Positions 54,809 to 63,840 of a DNA stretch of 64,000 nucleotides are shown piece by piece; position 1 is the first letter of the stretch, and each line of letters opens with the position of its first letter. Source of the DNA: Lachnospiraceae bacterium. Lineage in GTDB: Bacteria > Bacillota > Clostridia > Lachnospirales > Lachnospiraceae. The DNA lies in contig CAJTDK010000004.1 of the NCBI GenBank assembly GCA_910575105.1, positions 62,001 through 126,000 of the forward strand, written 5' to 3'. The position numbers and the translations under genes were made by a program. The notes under the pieces were generated by a model. It worked only from the letters and a program-made list of their open reading frames with translations, was not told where the DNA came from and searched no databases.

Positions 54809-56167
54809 ATGGAAGCATTAAATAACATTGTTTTGACCATTCAGCATTATCTGGCAGATTACATCCTGATCGTTGCACTTCTTGGAGGCGGTATCTGGTT
54901 TTCTGTTAAGCTTGGCTTTATCCAGATCAGGGGCTTTGGAGAGGGAATGAGAAGGACCTTCGGCGGCCTGTTCTCCAAAAAGGGAGAGGCGGGGGCGGAC
55001 GGGATGTCGTCTTTCCAGGCGCTTGCCACAGCTATCGCGGCGCAGGTAGGTACCGGCAATATCGCCGGGGCAGCCACAGCTATCGCTATCGGAGGCCCGG
55101 GAGCGATCTTCTGGATGTGGATCGCAGCATTTTTAGGGATGGCGACGATCTTCGGCGAGGCGGTTATGGCGCAGAAGTATAAGCAGGTAGGTGCGGACGG
55201 GGAGATCACCGGCGGACCGGTATATTACATACGGGCAGCATTTACAGGGGCTTTCGGGAAGATCCTGGCAGGACTCTTTGCCGTGCTTCTGATCTTCGCC
55301 TTAGGCTTTATGGGCAATGCAGTTCAGGCGAACTCTATCGCGGCGGCGTTCAATACCGCTTTCGGCCTGCCGCAGATCGCTATGGGCGTTATCCTTGCAG
55401 TTCTGGCGCTGTTCGTATTTATGGGCGGTATGCAGCGTATCGCGAAGGTTACAGAGACGATCGTTCCGGTTATGGCAGCTTTATACATTGTAGGCGCGCT
55501 TATCGTGATCATTGCTAACTTCAGCCAGATACCCTACGCGTTCTATTCTATCGTTGTAGGTGCGTTTGCTCCTTCCGCGATTACCGGCGGCGCTGCAGGC
55601 GCGACCATTAAGCTTGCCCTGACAAAGGGTGTTGCCAGAGGTCTGTTCTCCAATGAGGCAGGTATGGGTTCTACTCCTCACGCACATGCAGTTGCAAAGG
55701 TTGACCATCCGGTAGAGCAGGGCTTTGTTGCCATGATCGGTGTATTTATCGACACCTTTGTGATCCTGAACCTGACGGCGCTTGTTATCATTACGACGGG
55801 CTCGATCCCAAGCGGCAAGACCGGCGCGGAATTAAGTCAGTATGCTTTCTCTACGTTGTACGGTAAGGGCGGGGATATCTTCATCGCAATCTGTATGTTC
55901 TTCTTCGCCTTCAGTACCATCCTCGGCTGGTATTTCTTCGGTCAGGCGAATGTTAAGTACCTGTTCGGCGTGAAGGCGGTTAAGGTCTATTCCATTCTTG
56001 TTGCCGTGTGCGTATTGCTCGGCTCTCTGGCGCAGGTAGACCTTGTATGGAACATGGCGGACTGTTTCAACTCCATGATGGTTATCCCGAACATCATCGC
56101 CCTGTTTGCGCTCAGCGGGACGATCAAGAAGGTTCATGATGATTATTATAAGAACCACAAGAAGTAG
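54809..56167 (+). CDS. Sodium:alanine/glycine symporter (AGCS family)
   Basis: 452-residue membrane protein with about ten to eleven transmembrane segments. AGCS signatures: 'SSFQALATAIAAQVGTGNIAG' region (about 66-86) and 'GLFSNEAGMGSTPHAHA' (about 276-292), which line the Na+ and substrate site. It imports alanine or glycine with Na+. It stands directly upstream of the glycine riboswitch and glycine reductase operon, so glycine uptake for Stickland-type metabolism is the probable role (inference). It has its own promoter and a ribosome site of AAAAGGGGG type. Confidence 0.92.
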   Translation: MEALNNIVLTIQHYLADYILIVALLGGGIWFSVKLGFIQIRGFGEGMRRTFGGLFSKKGEAGADGMSSFQALATAIAAQVGTGNIAGAATAIAIGGPGAIFWMWIAAFLGMATIFGEAVMAQKYKQVGADGEITGGPVYYIRAAFTGAFGKILAGLFAVLLIFALGFMGNAVQANSIAAAFNTAFGLPQIAMGVILAVLALFVFMGGMQRIAKVTETIVPVMAALYIVGALIVIIANFSQIPYAFYSIVVGAFAPSAITGGAAGATIKLALTKGVARGLFSNEAGMGSTPHAHAVAKVDHPVEQGFVAMIGVFIDTFVILNLTALVIITTGSIPSGKTGAELSQYAFSTLYGKGGDIFIAICMFFFAFSTILGWYFFGQANVKYLFGVKAVKVYSILVAVCVLLGSLAQVDLVWNMADCFNSMMVIPNIIALFALSGTIKKVHDDYYKNHKK

Positions 56168-56266
56168 GAAGATTATAGTAAATACAATAAAATAGGGAAA
56201 TTTATACAAAACAGAATATCTATTTTTGTGCGGAATAACCAAAATATGAGATAATAAAATAAGTGG

Positions 56267-56295
56267 TTGAAAAACATTTGACAATAGGTTATTAT
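56267..56295 (+). promoter_or_regulatory. Promoter of the glycine reductase operon leader
   Basis: TTGAAA (56267-56272), 17-bp spacer, TATTAT (56290-56295). The transcript would begin about 55 nt before the riboswitch. A TTGACA at 56278 lacks a properly spaced -10. Confidence 0.55.
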
Positions 56296-56355
56296 AGAAA
56301 CAGGCAATGGAACTAATCAGAGTTGTCTATGAATATAACCAAATAGTGGGTTGAT

Positions 56356-56460
56356 GTTTTCCGAGAGAGATCTGTCGCAGTACAGGCGCCGAAGAGGCAA
56401 GCTTCTGTGTGTTGGTGGCACACTGGCGAGTGAAACTTTCAGGCAAAAGGACCGGGAAAC
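56356..56460 (+). ncRNA. Glycine riboswitch aptamer
   Basis: Hallmark conserved segments GCGCCGAAGAGGCAAG (about 56386-56401) and AAACTTTCAGGCAAAAGGAC (about 56433-56452) are present in the right order. GTTTTCC (56356-56362) and GGGAAAC (56454-56460) close the P1 stem. Only one clear aptamer is visible; the next 70 nt may hold a reduced partner. It is followed by a terminator at 56530-56574, so glycine binding should allow readthrough into grdX and the operon. Confidence 0.88.
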
Positions 56461-56529
56461 GTACCACATTCTGAATCTTGTGCTGTATGGTAAGCGTTTA
56501 ACAGACCAATTATCGGGGCAAAAGACAGG

Positions 56530-56574
56530 AAGGACGGTTTAGGGCACGGAAAGTGTTTTGAAGCGTCCTTTTTT
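56530..56574 (+). terminator. Expression-platform terminator of the glycine riboswitch
   Basis: AAGGACG (56530-56536) pairs with CGTCCTT (56564-56570), followed by TTTT. Placed between aptamer and grdX, it is the likely glycine-controlled terminator. Confidence 0.8.
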
Positions 56575-56615
56575 ACATTTCAAAATCCAATGCCGGGAAA
56601 GGAGAAACGTATAAT

Positions 56616-57005
56616 ATGAACAGGGGAAACTATATTATCGTGACGAACAATCCGCTGGTTTTGGAAAAGCATGGGGACACGCACAATGTGATCTACAAGG
56701 AAGTCTCCTATGAAGATGTATTAAGAGAGGTAAGAGACAGGATTCACGAAGGACACTCGATGCTGACACATCCGTTGTCGGGAAGTGTCAAGCCAAATGA
56801 AACACCGTATAAATCAATTATGATTTCAGCAGAGAGGAGGGCGATAGACGGGGAATCGGTCGCGCTGATCGAGAACGCCATACATGCCTGCGGAAAGTTT
56901 GAATTTAAGTCAGACCGTTACCGGCCGGAAGTGTATGAGGATTTCAGGCTTATCGACTGTACCCTGATAGAAAGCGGGATGGCATCGGCAGATGCACTGC
57001 ATTAG
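56616..57005 (+). CDS. grdX: GrdX family protein
   Basis: 129-residue small cytosolic protein of the GrdX family, which regularly heads glycine reductase operons and has no established function. Readable family features are 'YIIVTNNPLVLEK' at the start, 'GHSMLTHPLSGSVKPNETPY' in the middle and 'PYKSIMIS' after. GGAAAGGAG lies upstream of the ATG. First gene behind the glycine riboswitch, 109 bp before grdE. Confidence 0.88.
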   Translation: MNRGNYIIVTNNPLVLEKHGDTHNVIYKEVSYEDVLREVRDRIHEGHSMLTHPLSGSVKPNETPYKSIMISAERRAIDGESVALIENAIHACGKFEFKSDRYRPEVYEDFRLIDCTLIESGMASADALH

Positions 57006-57114
57006 GCGGCGGTCGCACGCCGGATGTCTGGTGCAGAGGTGAAGTCAGGAGAGGTTATAAAACATTGCAGTTTTTAACAATAATATCTATAAAATTAAAG
57101 GAGGGAAACTAAAA

Positions 57115-58395
57115 GTGAGATTAGAATTGGGACACATTTACATTAAGGATATCCAGTTCGCAGCAGAGTCTAAGATTGAAGACGGTATCCTTTATGTATC
57201 AGAGGAGGCTGCTAAGGCGGTTGCGCTTGAGGATGAGAAGATCAAGAGCGTATCATTTGACATCGCAAAACCGGGAGAGTCTGTAAGAATCACTCCGGTT
57301 AAGGATGTGATCGAGCCACGTGTGAAGGTAGAAGGAAGAGGAGGAATCTTCCCGGGAGTTATCGCAAAAGTTGATACTGTAGGAGACGGTAAGACTTACG
57401 CCCTTAAGGGAATGGCTGTGGTTACGGCCGGAAAGATCGTTGGTTTCCAGGAAGGTATCATCGATATGACAGGTCCTGGAGCTGACTATACTCCGTTTTC
57501 ACAGACACTTAACCTGGTTATGGTATGTGAGCCGGTTGACGGGATCAAGCCGCATGACTATGAAGCAGCAGTAAGGTTCGCAGGGTTCAGGGTAGCGACA
57601 TATATTGGGGAATTGGCGCGCGACCTGACTCCGGACGAGACAAAGGTTTATGAGACATGTACCATCAAAGAAGGTATGGAGAAATATCCGGACCTTCCGA
57701 GAGTTGCTTATGTACAGATGCTCCAGAGCCAGGGTCTTCTTCACGATACATATGTATACGGCGTAGACGCTAAGAAAATTGTTCCGACAATCATGAGCCC
57801 GACAGAGGTTATGGATGGGGCCATCGTATCCGGTAACTGCGTATCCGCATGCGATAAGAATCCTACCTATGTACATCTTAACAACCCGGTTGTTCACGAT
57901 ATGTTCGAGCAGCATGGCAAGACGATTAATTTTGTCGCTCATATCATCACTAACGAGAACGTATATCTGGCGGACAAGCAGCGTTCCTCTGACTGGACGG
58001 CTAAGCTCTGCAAGATGTTAGACCTTGACGGCGCGATCGTTTCTCAGGAAGGATTCGGTAACCCGGATACGGATCTGATCATGAACTGCAAGAAGATCGA
58101 AGCTGAGGGTGTTAAGACAGTTATCATTACCGATGAGTATGCAGGACGCGACGGAAAGTCACAGTCGCTGGCAGACGCAGATCCGTCCGCAGACGCAGTA
58201 GTAACCGGCGGTAATGCAAATCAGGTGATTATCCTGCCGAAACTTGATAAAGTAATTGGAACTTTGGATTATGTGACAAAGATTGCAGGCGCAAGCGAGG
58301 ATACCCTCCGCGAGGACGGATCTCTTGAAGTGGAACTTCAGGTGCTTACCGGCGCAACGAATGAGACTGGTTTCAACAAGCTGAGTGCAAGATAG
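57115..58395 (+). CDS. grdE: Glycine reductase component B precursor GrdE (pyruvoyl-type)
   Basis: 426-residue proprotein of the two small subunits of glycine-specific protein B. It is cleaved before Cys242 in 'SGNCVSACDKNPTY', forming a carbonyl cofactor that binds glycine as a Schiff base. The cleavage position agrees with the characterised Clostridium sticklandii protein (from memory). Start is GTG at 57115 after AAAGGAGGG. Together with selenoprotein GrdB it transfers a carboxymethyl group to GrdA selenocysteine. The gene is complete and precedes grdB by 17 bp. Confidence 0.93.
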   Translation: MRLELGHIYIKDIQFAAESKIEDGILYVSEEAAKAVALEDEKIKSVSFDIAKPGESVRITPVKDVIEPRVKVEGRGGIFPGVIAKVDTVGDGKTYALKGMAVVTAGKIVGFQEGIIDMTGPGADYTPFSQTLNLVMVCEPVDGIKPHDYEAAVRFAGFRVATYIGELARDLTPDETKVYETCTIKEGMEKYPDLPRVAYVQMLQSQGLLHDTYVYGVDAKKIVPTIMSPTEVMDGAIVSGNCVSACDKNPTYVHLNNPVVHDMFEQHGKTINFVAHIITNENVYLADKQRSSDWTAKLCKMLDLDGAIVSQEGFGNPDTDLIMNCKKIEAEGVKTVIITDEYAGRDGKSQSLADADPSADAVVTGGNANQVIILPKLDKVIGTLDYVTKIAGASEDTLREDGSLEVELQVLTGATNETGFNKLSAR

Positions 58396-58412
58396 GAAGG
58401 GAGGATAATACA

Positions 58413-59723
58413 ATGGCTAAATTAAAAGTAGTTCATTACATCAATCAGTTCTTTGCACAGATTGGTGGAGAGGAAAAAGCAGATTATCCGGCAGAGATCC
58501 GCGTTGGCGAGGTTGTTGGACCGGGTATGGCATTGACACAGAAATTCGGCGATGACGCTGAGATTATTGCTACTATCGTATGTGGCGATTCATATTTTAA
58601 CGAGAATCTGGAAAAGGCTAAGGCGGACATCCTAGCGATGGTTAAGGAGCAGGCTCCGGACGTATTCGTAGCAGGACCGGCGTTCAATGCGGGACGTTAC
58701 GGCGTTGCGTGTGGAACGATCGCGGCAGCGGTTCAGGAAGAGCTTGGAATCCCGGCTGTAACCGGTATGTATGTTGAGAATCCGGGCGCAGATATGTTCA
58801 AGACCCAGGTTTACATCGTTTCCACAAAGAACAGCGCGGCAGGTATGAGAGACGCGGTTTCTAAGCTTGCTCCGTTAGCGGTTAAGGTGGGAAGAGGAGA
58901 GGCGATCGGCGCATCCGCACAGGAAGGCTACATCCCGAACGGCGTTCGTGTGAACTTCTTCGAGAAGGAGAGAGGCTCTAAGAGAGCGGTTAAGATGCTC
59001 CTTAAGAAGCTGGCGGACAAGCCCTTTGAGACAGAGTTCCCGATGCCTGATTTTGACAGGGTTGACCCGAATCCGGCAGTTAAGGACTTAGCTCACGCTA
59101 AGATTGCCCTTGTGACATCCGGCGGTATCGTGCCGAAGGGAAATCCGGACCACATCGAAAGCTCCAGCGCGTCCCACTACGGCGAGTATGACATCGCAGG
59201 AGTTATGGATCTTACAGAGGAGACATACGAGACCGCTCACGGCGGATACGATCCGGTATATGCTAATGAAGACTCTGACCGCGTGCTGCCGGTTGACGTT
59301 CTTCGTGATATGGAAAAGGAAGGAAAGATCGGGGAGCTTCATCACCTGTTTTACACAACGACAGGAAATGGAACTGCAGTTGCATCCTCCAAGGCATTTG
59401 CGGCAGAATTCTCTGCAAAGCTTAAGGCAGACGGTGTTGACGCGGTAATCCTCACCTCCACATGAGGTACCTGTACTCGTTGCGGTGCAACGATGGTTAA
59501 AGAAGTAGAGAGAGCAGGAATCCCTGTAGTACATATCTGTACGGTAACTCCTATTTCCATGACAGTAGGCGCTAACAGAATCGTGCCTGCTATCGCAATT
59601 CCACATCCTCTTGGAAATCCGGCTCTGGATAAAGGTGAGGAAAAAGAACTCCGCCGCAGGATTGTAGAGAAAGCGCTCGACGCCCTCACAACCGAGGTGG
59701 ACGGACAGACAATATTCGATTAG
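58413..59723 (+). CDS. grdB: Glycine reductase component B selenoprotein GrdB
   Basis: 436-residue selenoprotein, the large subunit of protein B. An in-frame TGA at 59463-59465 (codon 351) encodes selenocysteine in 'LTST-Sec-GTCTRCGA', and reading continues in the same frame to the TAG at 59721. Without recoding the gene would be split into 350 and about 86 residues. The CxxC after Sec and the downstream 'ICTVTPISMTVGANRIV' block are conserved in the family. It needs SelB and an mRNA SECIS hairpin directly after the TGA. It attacks the GrdE-bound glycine and passes carboxymethyl to GrdA. Confidence 0.95.
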
Positions 59724-59867
59724 AGCACTTGGCGAGATCTTTTCGAGCTTAGTGCAAAACACATCTGTCCACTTGACGAAACATTGAACACTTGGCGAGG
59801 TATTATCTAGCCTAGTAAGAAAGCTCACCCTTGCGGTGTGTTCTTTCGAGCTGAGTGGAGCAGATGC
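59724..59867. repeat. Structured repeat element upstream of trxB
   Basis: A hairpin of GCACTTGGC/GCTTAGTGC type (about 59725-59755) is followed by a 106-nt unit (59761-59867). In that unit ACATCTG plus CCACT (59761-59773) pair with AGTGG plus CAGATG (59854-59866). Inside lie a CACTTGGC/GCCTAGT stem and a CACC/GGTG hairpin. The same unit occurs twice in the spacer before grdC. It ends 10 bp before the trxB ribosome site. Confidence 0.65.
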
Positions 59868-59893
59868 TACCTTATAAAGGAGAGTAACAGACA

Positions 59894-60838
59894 ATGAGCA
59901 AAATTTATGATGTTATTGTTCTTGGTGCAGGTCCTGCCGGTTTGGCGGCGGGACTGTACGCAGGAAGGAGCCGTCTTTCTGTTCTGATTATTGAAAAGGG
60001 ACAGGACGGCGGACAGATTGCAATTACGGATGAGATCGAGAACTACCCGGGACAGATCGTTGAGGGCGAGTCAGGCCCGTCCCTGATCGCAAGAATGACC
60101 GAGCAGGCTAAGAAGTTTGGTGCTGAGAGAGTATCCGATACCATTAAGGAAGTAAGCCTTGATGGCGAGGTTAAGATCTTAAAGAGCGAAAAGGCTGAAT
60201 ATCAGGGCAAGAATGTGATCATTGCCACCGGTGCGCATGCAAGGCCGATCGGCTGCAAGGGAGAGGCAGAGTTTACTGGAAAGGGTGTTTCCTACTGCGC
60301 GACCTGTGATGCGAACTTCTTCGAGGACTTTGAAGTGTATGTTGTAGGCGGTGGCGATTCCGCTGTTGAGGAAGCGATGTACCTGACCAAGTTCGCAAGA
60401 AAGGTAACGATCATCCACAGAAGAAATGAGCTGCGTGCGGCAAAATCCATCCAGGAGAAAGCGTTCAAGAATCCGAAGATCGCATTTATGTGGGATTCTG
60501 TTGTGGAGGAAGTCGGCGGAGACGACATCCTGCAGTGGATGAAGGTTAAGAATGTTAAGACCGGCGAGATCACTACGGTTGAGGCTGACGAGGACGACGG
60601 AATGTTCGGTGTATTCGGATTTATCGGAACGATTCCTAACAGTAAGCCGTTCGAGGGCATTATCGATATGGATGAGCGCGGATATATTAAGACGGATGAC
60701 GATATGCATACCAACATCCCGGGCGTATACGCAGCAGGCGATGTGCGCATCAAGAGTCTCCGTCAGGTAGTAACGGCAGCGGCGGACGGCGCGATCGCGG
60801 CAGTTCAGGTAGAGCGCAGCATGTCGGATTACTTCTAA
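59894..60838 (+). CDS. trxB: Thioredoxin reductase (glycine reductase-linked)
   Basis: 314-residue FAD/NADPH flavoprotein. FAD motif 'VLGAGPAGLAAGLYA' (about 8-22), redox pair 'YCATCD' (Cys135, Cys138), NAD(P)-binding 'VVGGGDSAVEEA', and C-terminal FAD motif 'GVYAAGDVR'. It reduces the adjacent thioredoxin that regenerates GrdA. The position inside the grd operon is as in other Stickland-fermenting clostridia. It is preceded by a structured repeat element, and AAAGGAGAG precedes the ATG. Confidence 0.94.
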   Translation: MSKIYDVIVLGAGPAGLAAGLYAGRSRLSVLIIEKGQDGGQIAITDEIENYPGQIVEGESGPSLIARMTEQAKKFGAERVSDTIKEVSLDGEVKILKSEKAEYQGKNVIIATGAHARPIGCKGEAEFTGKGVSYCATCDANFFEDFEVYVVGGGDSAVEEAMYLTKFARKVTIIHRRNELRAAKSIQEKAFKNPKIAFMWDSVVEEVGGDDILQWMKVKNVKTGEITTVEADEDDGMFGVFGFIGTIPNSKPFEGIIDMDERGYIKTDDDMHTNIPGVYAAGDVRIKSLRQVVTAAADGAIAAVQVERSMSDYF

Positions 60839-60952
60839 GATGTATCATTGCTCATGAAGTAAGCGTGCTTAAGTTCCGGCAGATGTGGAAATGCTTTGCG
60901 CTGATGCGTCAGGCATATTCTATATATTTTATAAAGTAAGGAGGAGATTCCA

Positions 60953-61270
60953 ATGTTAGATTTAGACAAGACCAATTTTGAGGCAGAGGTGCTTAAGGCA
61001 GAGGGATATGTATTCGTAGACTTCTACGGTGACGGATGCGTTCCGTGCCAGGCTCTGATGCCGAAGGTACATGAATTTGCAGACACCTACGGTGACAAGC
61101 TGAAATTCACGTCCTTGAACACAACAAAGGCACGTCGTCTTGCTATCGCACAGAAGGTTCTTGGACTTCCGGTTATGGCAATCTATAAGGATGGAGAGAA
61201 AGTAGAAGAACTGGTTAAAGATGACTGCACACCGGAGACGATTGAGGCGATGATTAAGAAATACGTTTAA
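60953..61270 (+). CDS. trxA: Glycine-reductase-type thioredoxin (GCVPC)
   Basis: 105-residue thioredoxin. The active site reads 'GDGCVPCQ' in place of the canonical WCGPC, the variant known from glycine reductase operons. The cis-Pro loop '[12 protein letters not shown]' is standard. It passes electrons from TrxB to the oxidised selenide-sulfide of GrdA. AAGGAGGAG precedes the ATG. The 239-bp gap to grdA holds small hairpins (for example GCAGCTTTAGCTGC) but no gene. Confidence 0.93.
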   Translation: MLDLDKTNFEAEVLKAEGYVFVDFYGDGCVPCQALMPKVHEFADTYGDKLKFTSLNTTKARRLAIAQKVLGLPVMAIYKDGEKVEELVKDDCTPETIEAMIKKYV

Positions 61271-61509
61271 ACAGGCGTTTTCTCTATCATATAATATCAA
61301 TTTTTACAACAGTTCAGTCGGACATGATGTGTGATATGCTCTGTTCATGCTTGCATGGTAAAGAGAATATCATACATCATGGAATGGAGCAAAGCACCCA
61401 TTTAGCGAGAAACGTAGCAGCTTTAGCTGCGGAAGAGCTGCGTAAGCAGCGGTTTGGAGCCTGGCTGAACGCAAAACAAACGAACATCAATGAAAGGAGA
61501 AGAATAATT

Positions 61510-61983
61510 ATGGCTATATTAGAAGGAAAAAAAGCAATAATTATCGGTGACCGTGACGGAATACCGGGACCGGCTATCGCTGAATGTGTTCAGACAGCCG
61601 GCGCGGAAGTGGTATTCTCATCAACGGAATGTTTCGTCTGAACGAGCGCAGGCGCAATGGATCTGGAAAACCAGAAGAGAGTTAAGGAGTTTGCTGAGGA
61701 ATACGGCGCAGAGAATTTAGTAGTAATTCTCGGTGCAGCAGAAGGCGAAGCTGCAGGCCTTGCAGCAGAGACTGTTACAGCAGGAGATCCGACTTTCGCA
61801 GGTCCGTTGACAGGGGTCCAGCTTGGACTCACGACATATCACGTTTGTGAACCAGAGATGAAAGAAGAGTTTGACGAAGCAGTTTATGACGAACAGATCA
61901 GTATGATGGAAATGGTACTCGACGTTGATGACATCATCAGTGAGATGAGCGCCATCAGGGATGAGTTCTGTAAGTTTTTATAA
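61510..61983 (+). CDS. grdA: Glycine reductase selenoprotein A (GrdA)
   Basis: 157-residue selenoprotein. An in-frame TGA at 61639-61641 is codon 44 and encodes selenocysteine in the redox motif 'STECFV-Sec-TSAGAMD', with Cys41 as partner. The reading frame continues to the TAA at 61981. The position matches characterised GrdA proteins. GrdA accepts the carboxymethyl group from protein B and presents a ketene equivalent or thioester to protein C. AAAGGAGAAG precedes the ATG at 61510; an open frame running upstream to 61324 is not coding. Confidence 0.95.
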
Positions 61984-62005
61984 ACGATAAAGTTGGCTTA
62001 AAATG

Positions 62006-62045
62006 GGGCAGACCCGATGGTGACCCGCCGTGGGTCTGCCCTCTT
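62006..62045 (+). terminator. Hairpin between grdA and grdC
   Basis: Perfect 10-bp stem GGGCAGACCC (62006-62015) with GGGTCTGCCC (62032-62041), then TCTTT. It may partly terminate, raising grdA levels relative to grdC/D. Confidence 0.65.
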
Positions 62046-62051
62046 TGTGTA

Positions 62052-62256
62052 GAGCACTTGGCGAAATATTGAACACTTGGCGAGGTATTATCAAGCCTAG
62101 TGAGAAAGTTCACCCTTGTGGTGTGCATTTTCGAGCTTAGTGCGAACCACATCTGACCACTTGGTGAAACATTGAACACTTGGCGAGGTATTATCGGGCC
62201 TAGTGAGAAAGTTCACCCCTACGGTGTGTTCTTTTCGAATCTAGTGGAGCAGATGT
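62052..62256. repeat. Two structured repeat elements upstream of grdC
   Basis: Two successive copies of the unit also found before trxB. The first is about 62052-62145, closed by GCACT/AGTGC. The second, 62149-62256, is closed by ACATCTG and CCACT (62149-62161) pairing with AGTGG and CAGATGT (62243-62256). Each holds the core stem CACTTGGC...GCCTAGTG and a CACC/GGTG hairpin. The element ends 17 bp before the grdC ribosome site. Confidence 0.7.
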
Positions 62257-62287
62257 AACCTCTAATTATAAGAAAGGCGGAAAACCA

Positions 62288-63826
62288 ATGAACAGTGTAA
62301 TTAAAGGCGCAAGCTATGTACTGGCACATACCCCTCAGATGGTGGTATATAACGGAACAACTCAGACGACAGAAAGGATCGTCAATCCGGAGTCTGAATA
62401 TTTAAAGGAATTAGAAAGCCATCTGCGTTCTTATGAAGAGTGCGTGAATTACTGGCCGAATCAGGTATATATCGGAAACGCAACGCCGGAAGACCTTGCA
62501 GGCGTAGAGTTCCCATACTATGACAAGGCAAAAGAGGGTGCCCAAAGATACGGAAAATACGGCGAGATCATGCCGGAGGAGGAGTTCATCCTTCTCGTAC
62601 AGGCCTGCGATCAGTTTGAAGTTGTAAAAGTTGATAAAGAATTCGTAAGCGCCCACAAGGCAGCACTTGCAGCGGACCCGATCATCACAGAGGACATCAT
62701 TGCAAGGGTTGAGGAGGGCGTGGAGCTTTCCGAGATCGAAACAGCGGTGAAGGATGAGCATGCAGAAGGGATCTATGTTGCAGGAAAGCTTGTAGCATGT
62801 GTAAAGAGGGCCCACGATATTGACGTGAACTTATCTGCGCATGTTATGCATGAGAATCTGATGAGCAAGGCATCCAGTGTGCTTGCTTTATTATACGGCA
62901 TAAAGAATGCAGGGATCAGCAAGGACGATGTGGAGTATGTCATTGACTGTGCGGAAGAGGCATGCGGTGATATGAACCAGAGGGGTGGCGGTAACTTCGC
63001 AAAGGCAGCGGCAGAGATCGCGGCGCTTAACAATGCGACAGGCTCCGACTCCCGCGGTTTCTGTGCAGGACCGTCCCACGCCCTTATTGAGGCGGCAGCT
63101 TTAGTTAAATCCGGCGCGTACAAGTGCGTAGCCGTTACCGCTGGCGGATGTACGGCAAAACTTGGAATGAACGGAAAGGATCATGTAAAGAAGGGCCTTC
63201 CGATCTTAGAGGACTGTCTGGCAGGCTTCTGCGTGATATTGTCTGAGAACGACGGCGAGAATCCGGAGATCAACCTTGACATCTTAGGACGCCATACGGT
63301 AGGGACCGGAAGCGCTCCGCAGAACGTTATCGGAAGCCTTGTTGCAGACCCGCTTGAGAGAGCCGGACTCAAGATCACTGATATTGACAAATTCTCTCCG
63401 GAGATGCAGAATCCGGATATCACAAAGCCGGCAGGAGCAGGAGACGTTCCGCTTGCGAACTACAAGATGATCGCGGCGCTGGCAGTGAAGCGCGGTGAGT
63501 TAGACCGTAAGGAGTTAGCGTCATTTACTACAGGACACGGCCTTACCGGATGGGCGCCGACACAGGGACATATCCCGTCAGGCGTACCCTACATCGGATT
63601 TGCGAGAGAGGATATCCTTGCAGGTAAGATCAAGAATGCCATGATCATCGGAAAGGGAAGTCTGTTCCTTGGACGTATGACCAACTTGTTTGATGGTGTT
63701 TCTTTCGTTATCCAGGCAAATACAAAGGCAGAATCGGAAGCAGCGGCAGGTGTGTCTGAGGAAGAAGTAAAAGGATTGATCGCAAAAGCGATGAAAGATT
63801 TCGCCGCATCCCTGCTGGAAGAGTAA
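62288..63826 (+). CDS. grdC: Glycine reductase component C, GrdC
   Basis: 512-residue beta subunit of protein C, related in fold to FabH/thiolase-type condensing enzymes. It takes the carboxymethyl-selenide from GrdA, forms an acetyl-enzyme thioester and, with GrdD, releases acetyl phosphate. Family-like segments: 'YVIDCAEEACGDMNQRGGGN', 'GPSHALIEAAALV', 'GHGLTGWAPTQGHIPSGVPY'. AAAGGCGG precedes the ATG. grdD follows after 14 bp. Confidence 0.93.
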   Translation: MNSVIKGASYVLAHTPQMVVYNGTTQTTERIVNPESEYLKELESHLRSYEECVNYWPNQVYIGNATPEDLAGVEFPYYDKAKEGAQRYGKYGEIMPEEEFILLVQACDQFEVVKVDKEFVSAHKAALAADPIITEDIIARVEEGVELSEIETAVKDEHAEGIYVAGKLVACVKRAHDIDVNLSAHVMHENLMSKASSVLALLYGIKNAGISKDDVEYVIDCAEEACGDMNQRGGGNFAKAAAEIAALNNATGSDSRGFCAGPSHALIEAAALVKSGAYKCVAVTAGGCTAKLGMNGKDHVKKGLPILEDCLAGFCVILSENDGENPEINLDILGRHTVGTGSAPQNVIGSLVADPLERAGLKITDIDKFSPEMQNPDITKPAGAGDVPLANYKMIAALAVKRGELDRKELASFTTGHGLTGWAPTQGHIPSGVPYIGFAREDILAGKIKNAMIIGKGSLFLGRMTNLFDGVSFVIQANTKAESEAAAGVSEEEVKGLIAKAMKDFAASLLEE

Positions 63827-63840
63827 GGGGGTGGCAAAAG

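Noticed and set aside
56278-56297. TTGACA at 56278 as -35 of the grd promoter
   Set aside because: The only -10-like box downstream is 6 bp away; TTGAAA at 56267 has the correct 17-bp spacing.
61324-61509. Open frame extending upstream of grdA
   Set aside because: It has no family similarity and sits in the spacer; the ribosome site and GrdA N-terminus fix the start at 61510.
59724-62256. CRISPR array from the repeated CACTTGGCGAGG motifs in the grd spacers
   Set aside because: Repeats are few, spacing is irregular, the sequence between them is itself repeated, and there are no cas genes; paired stems explain them better.
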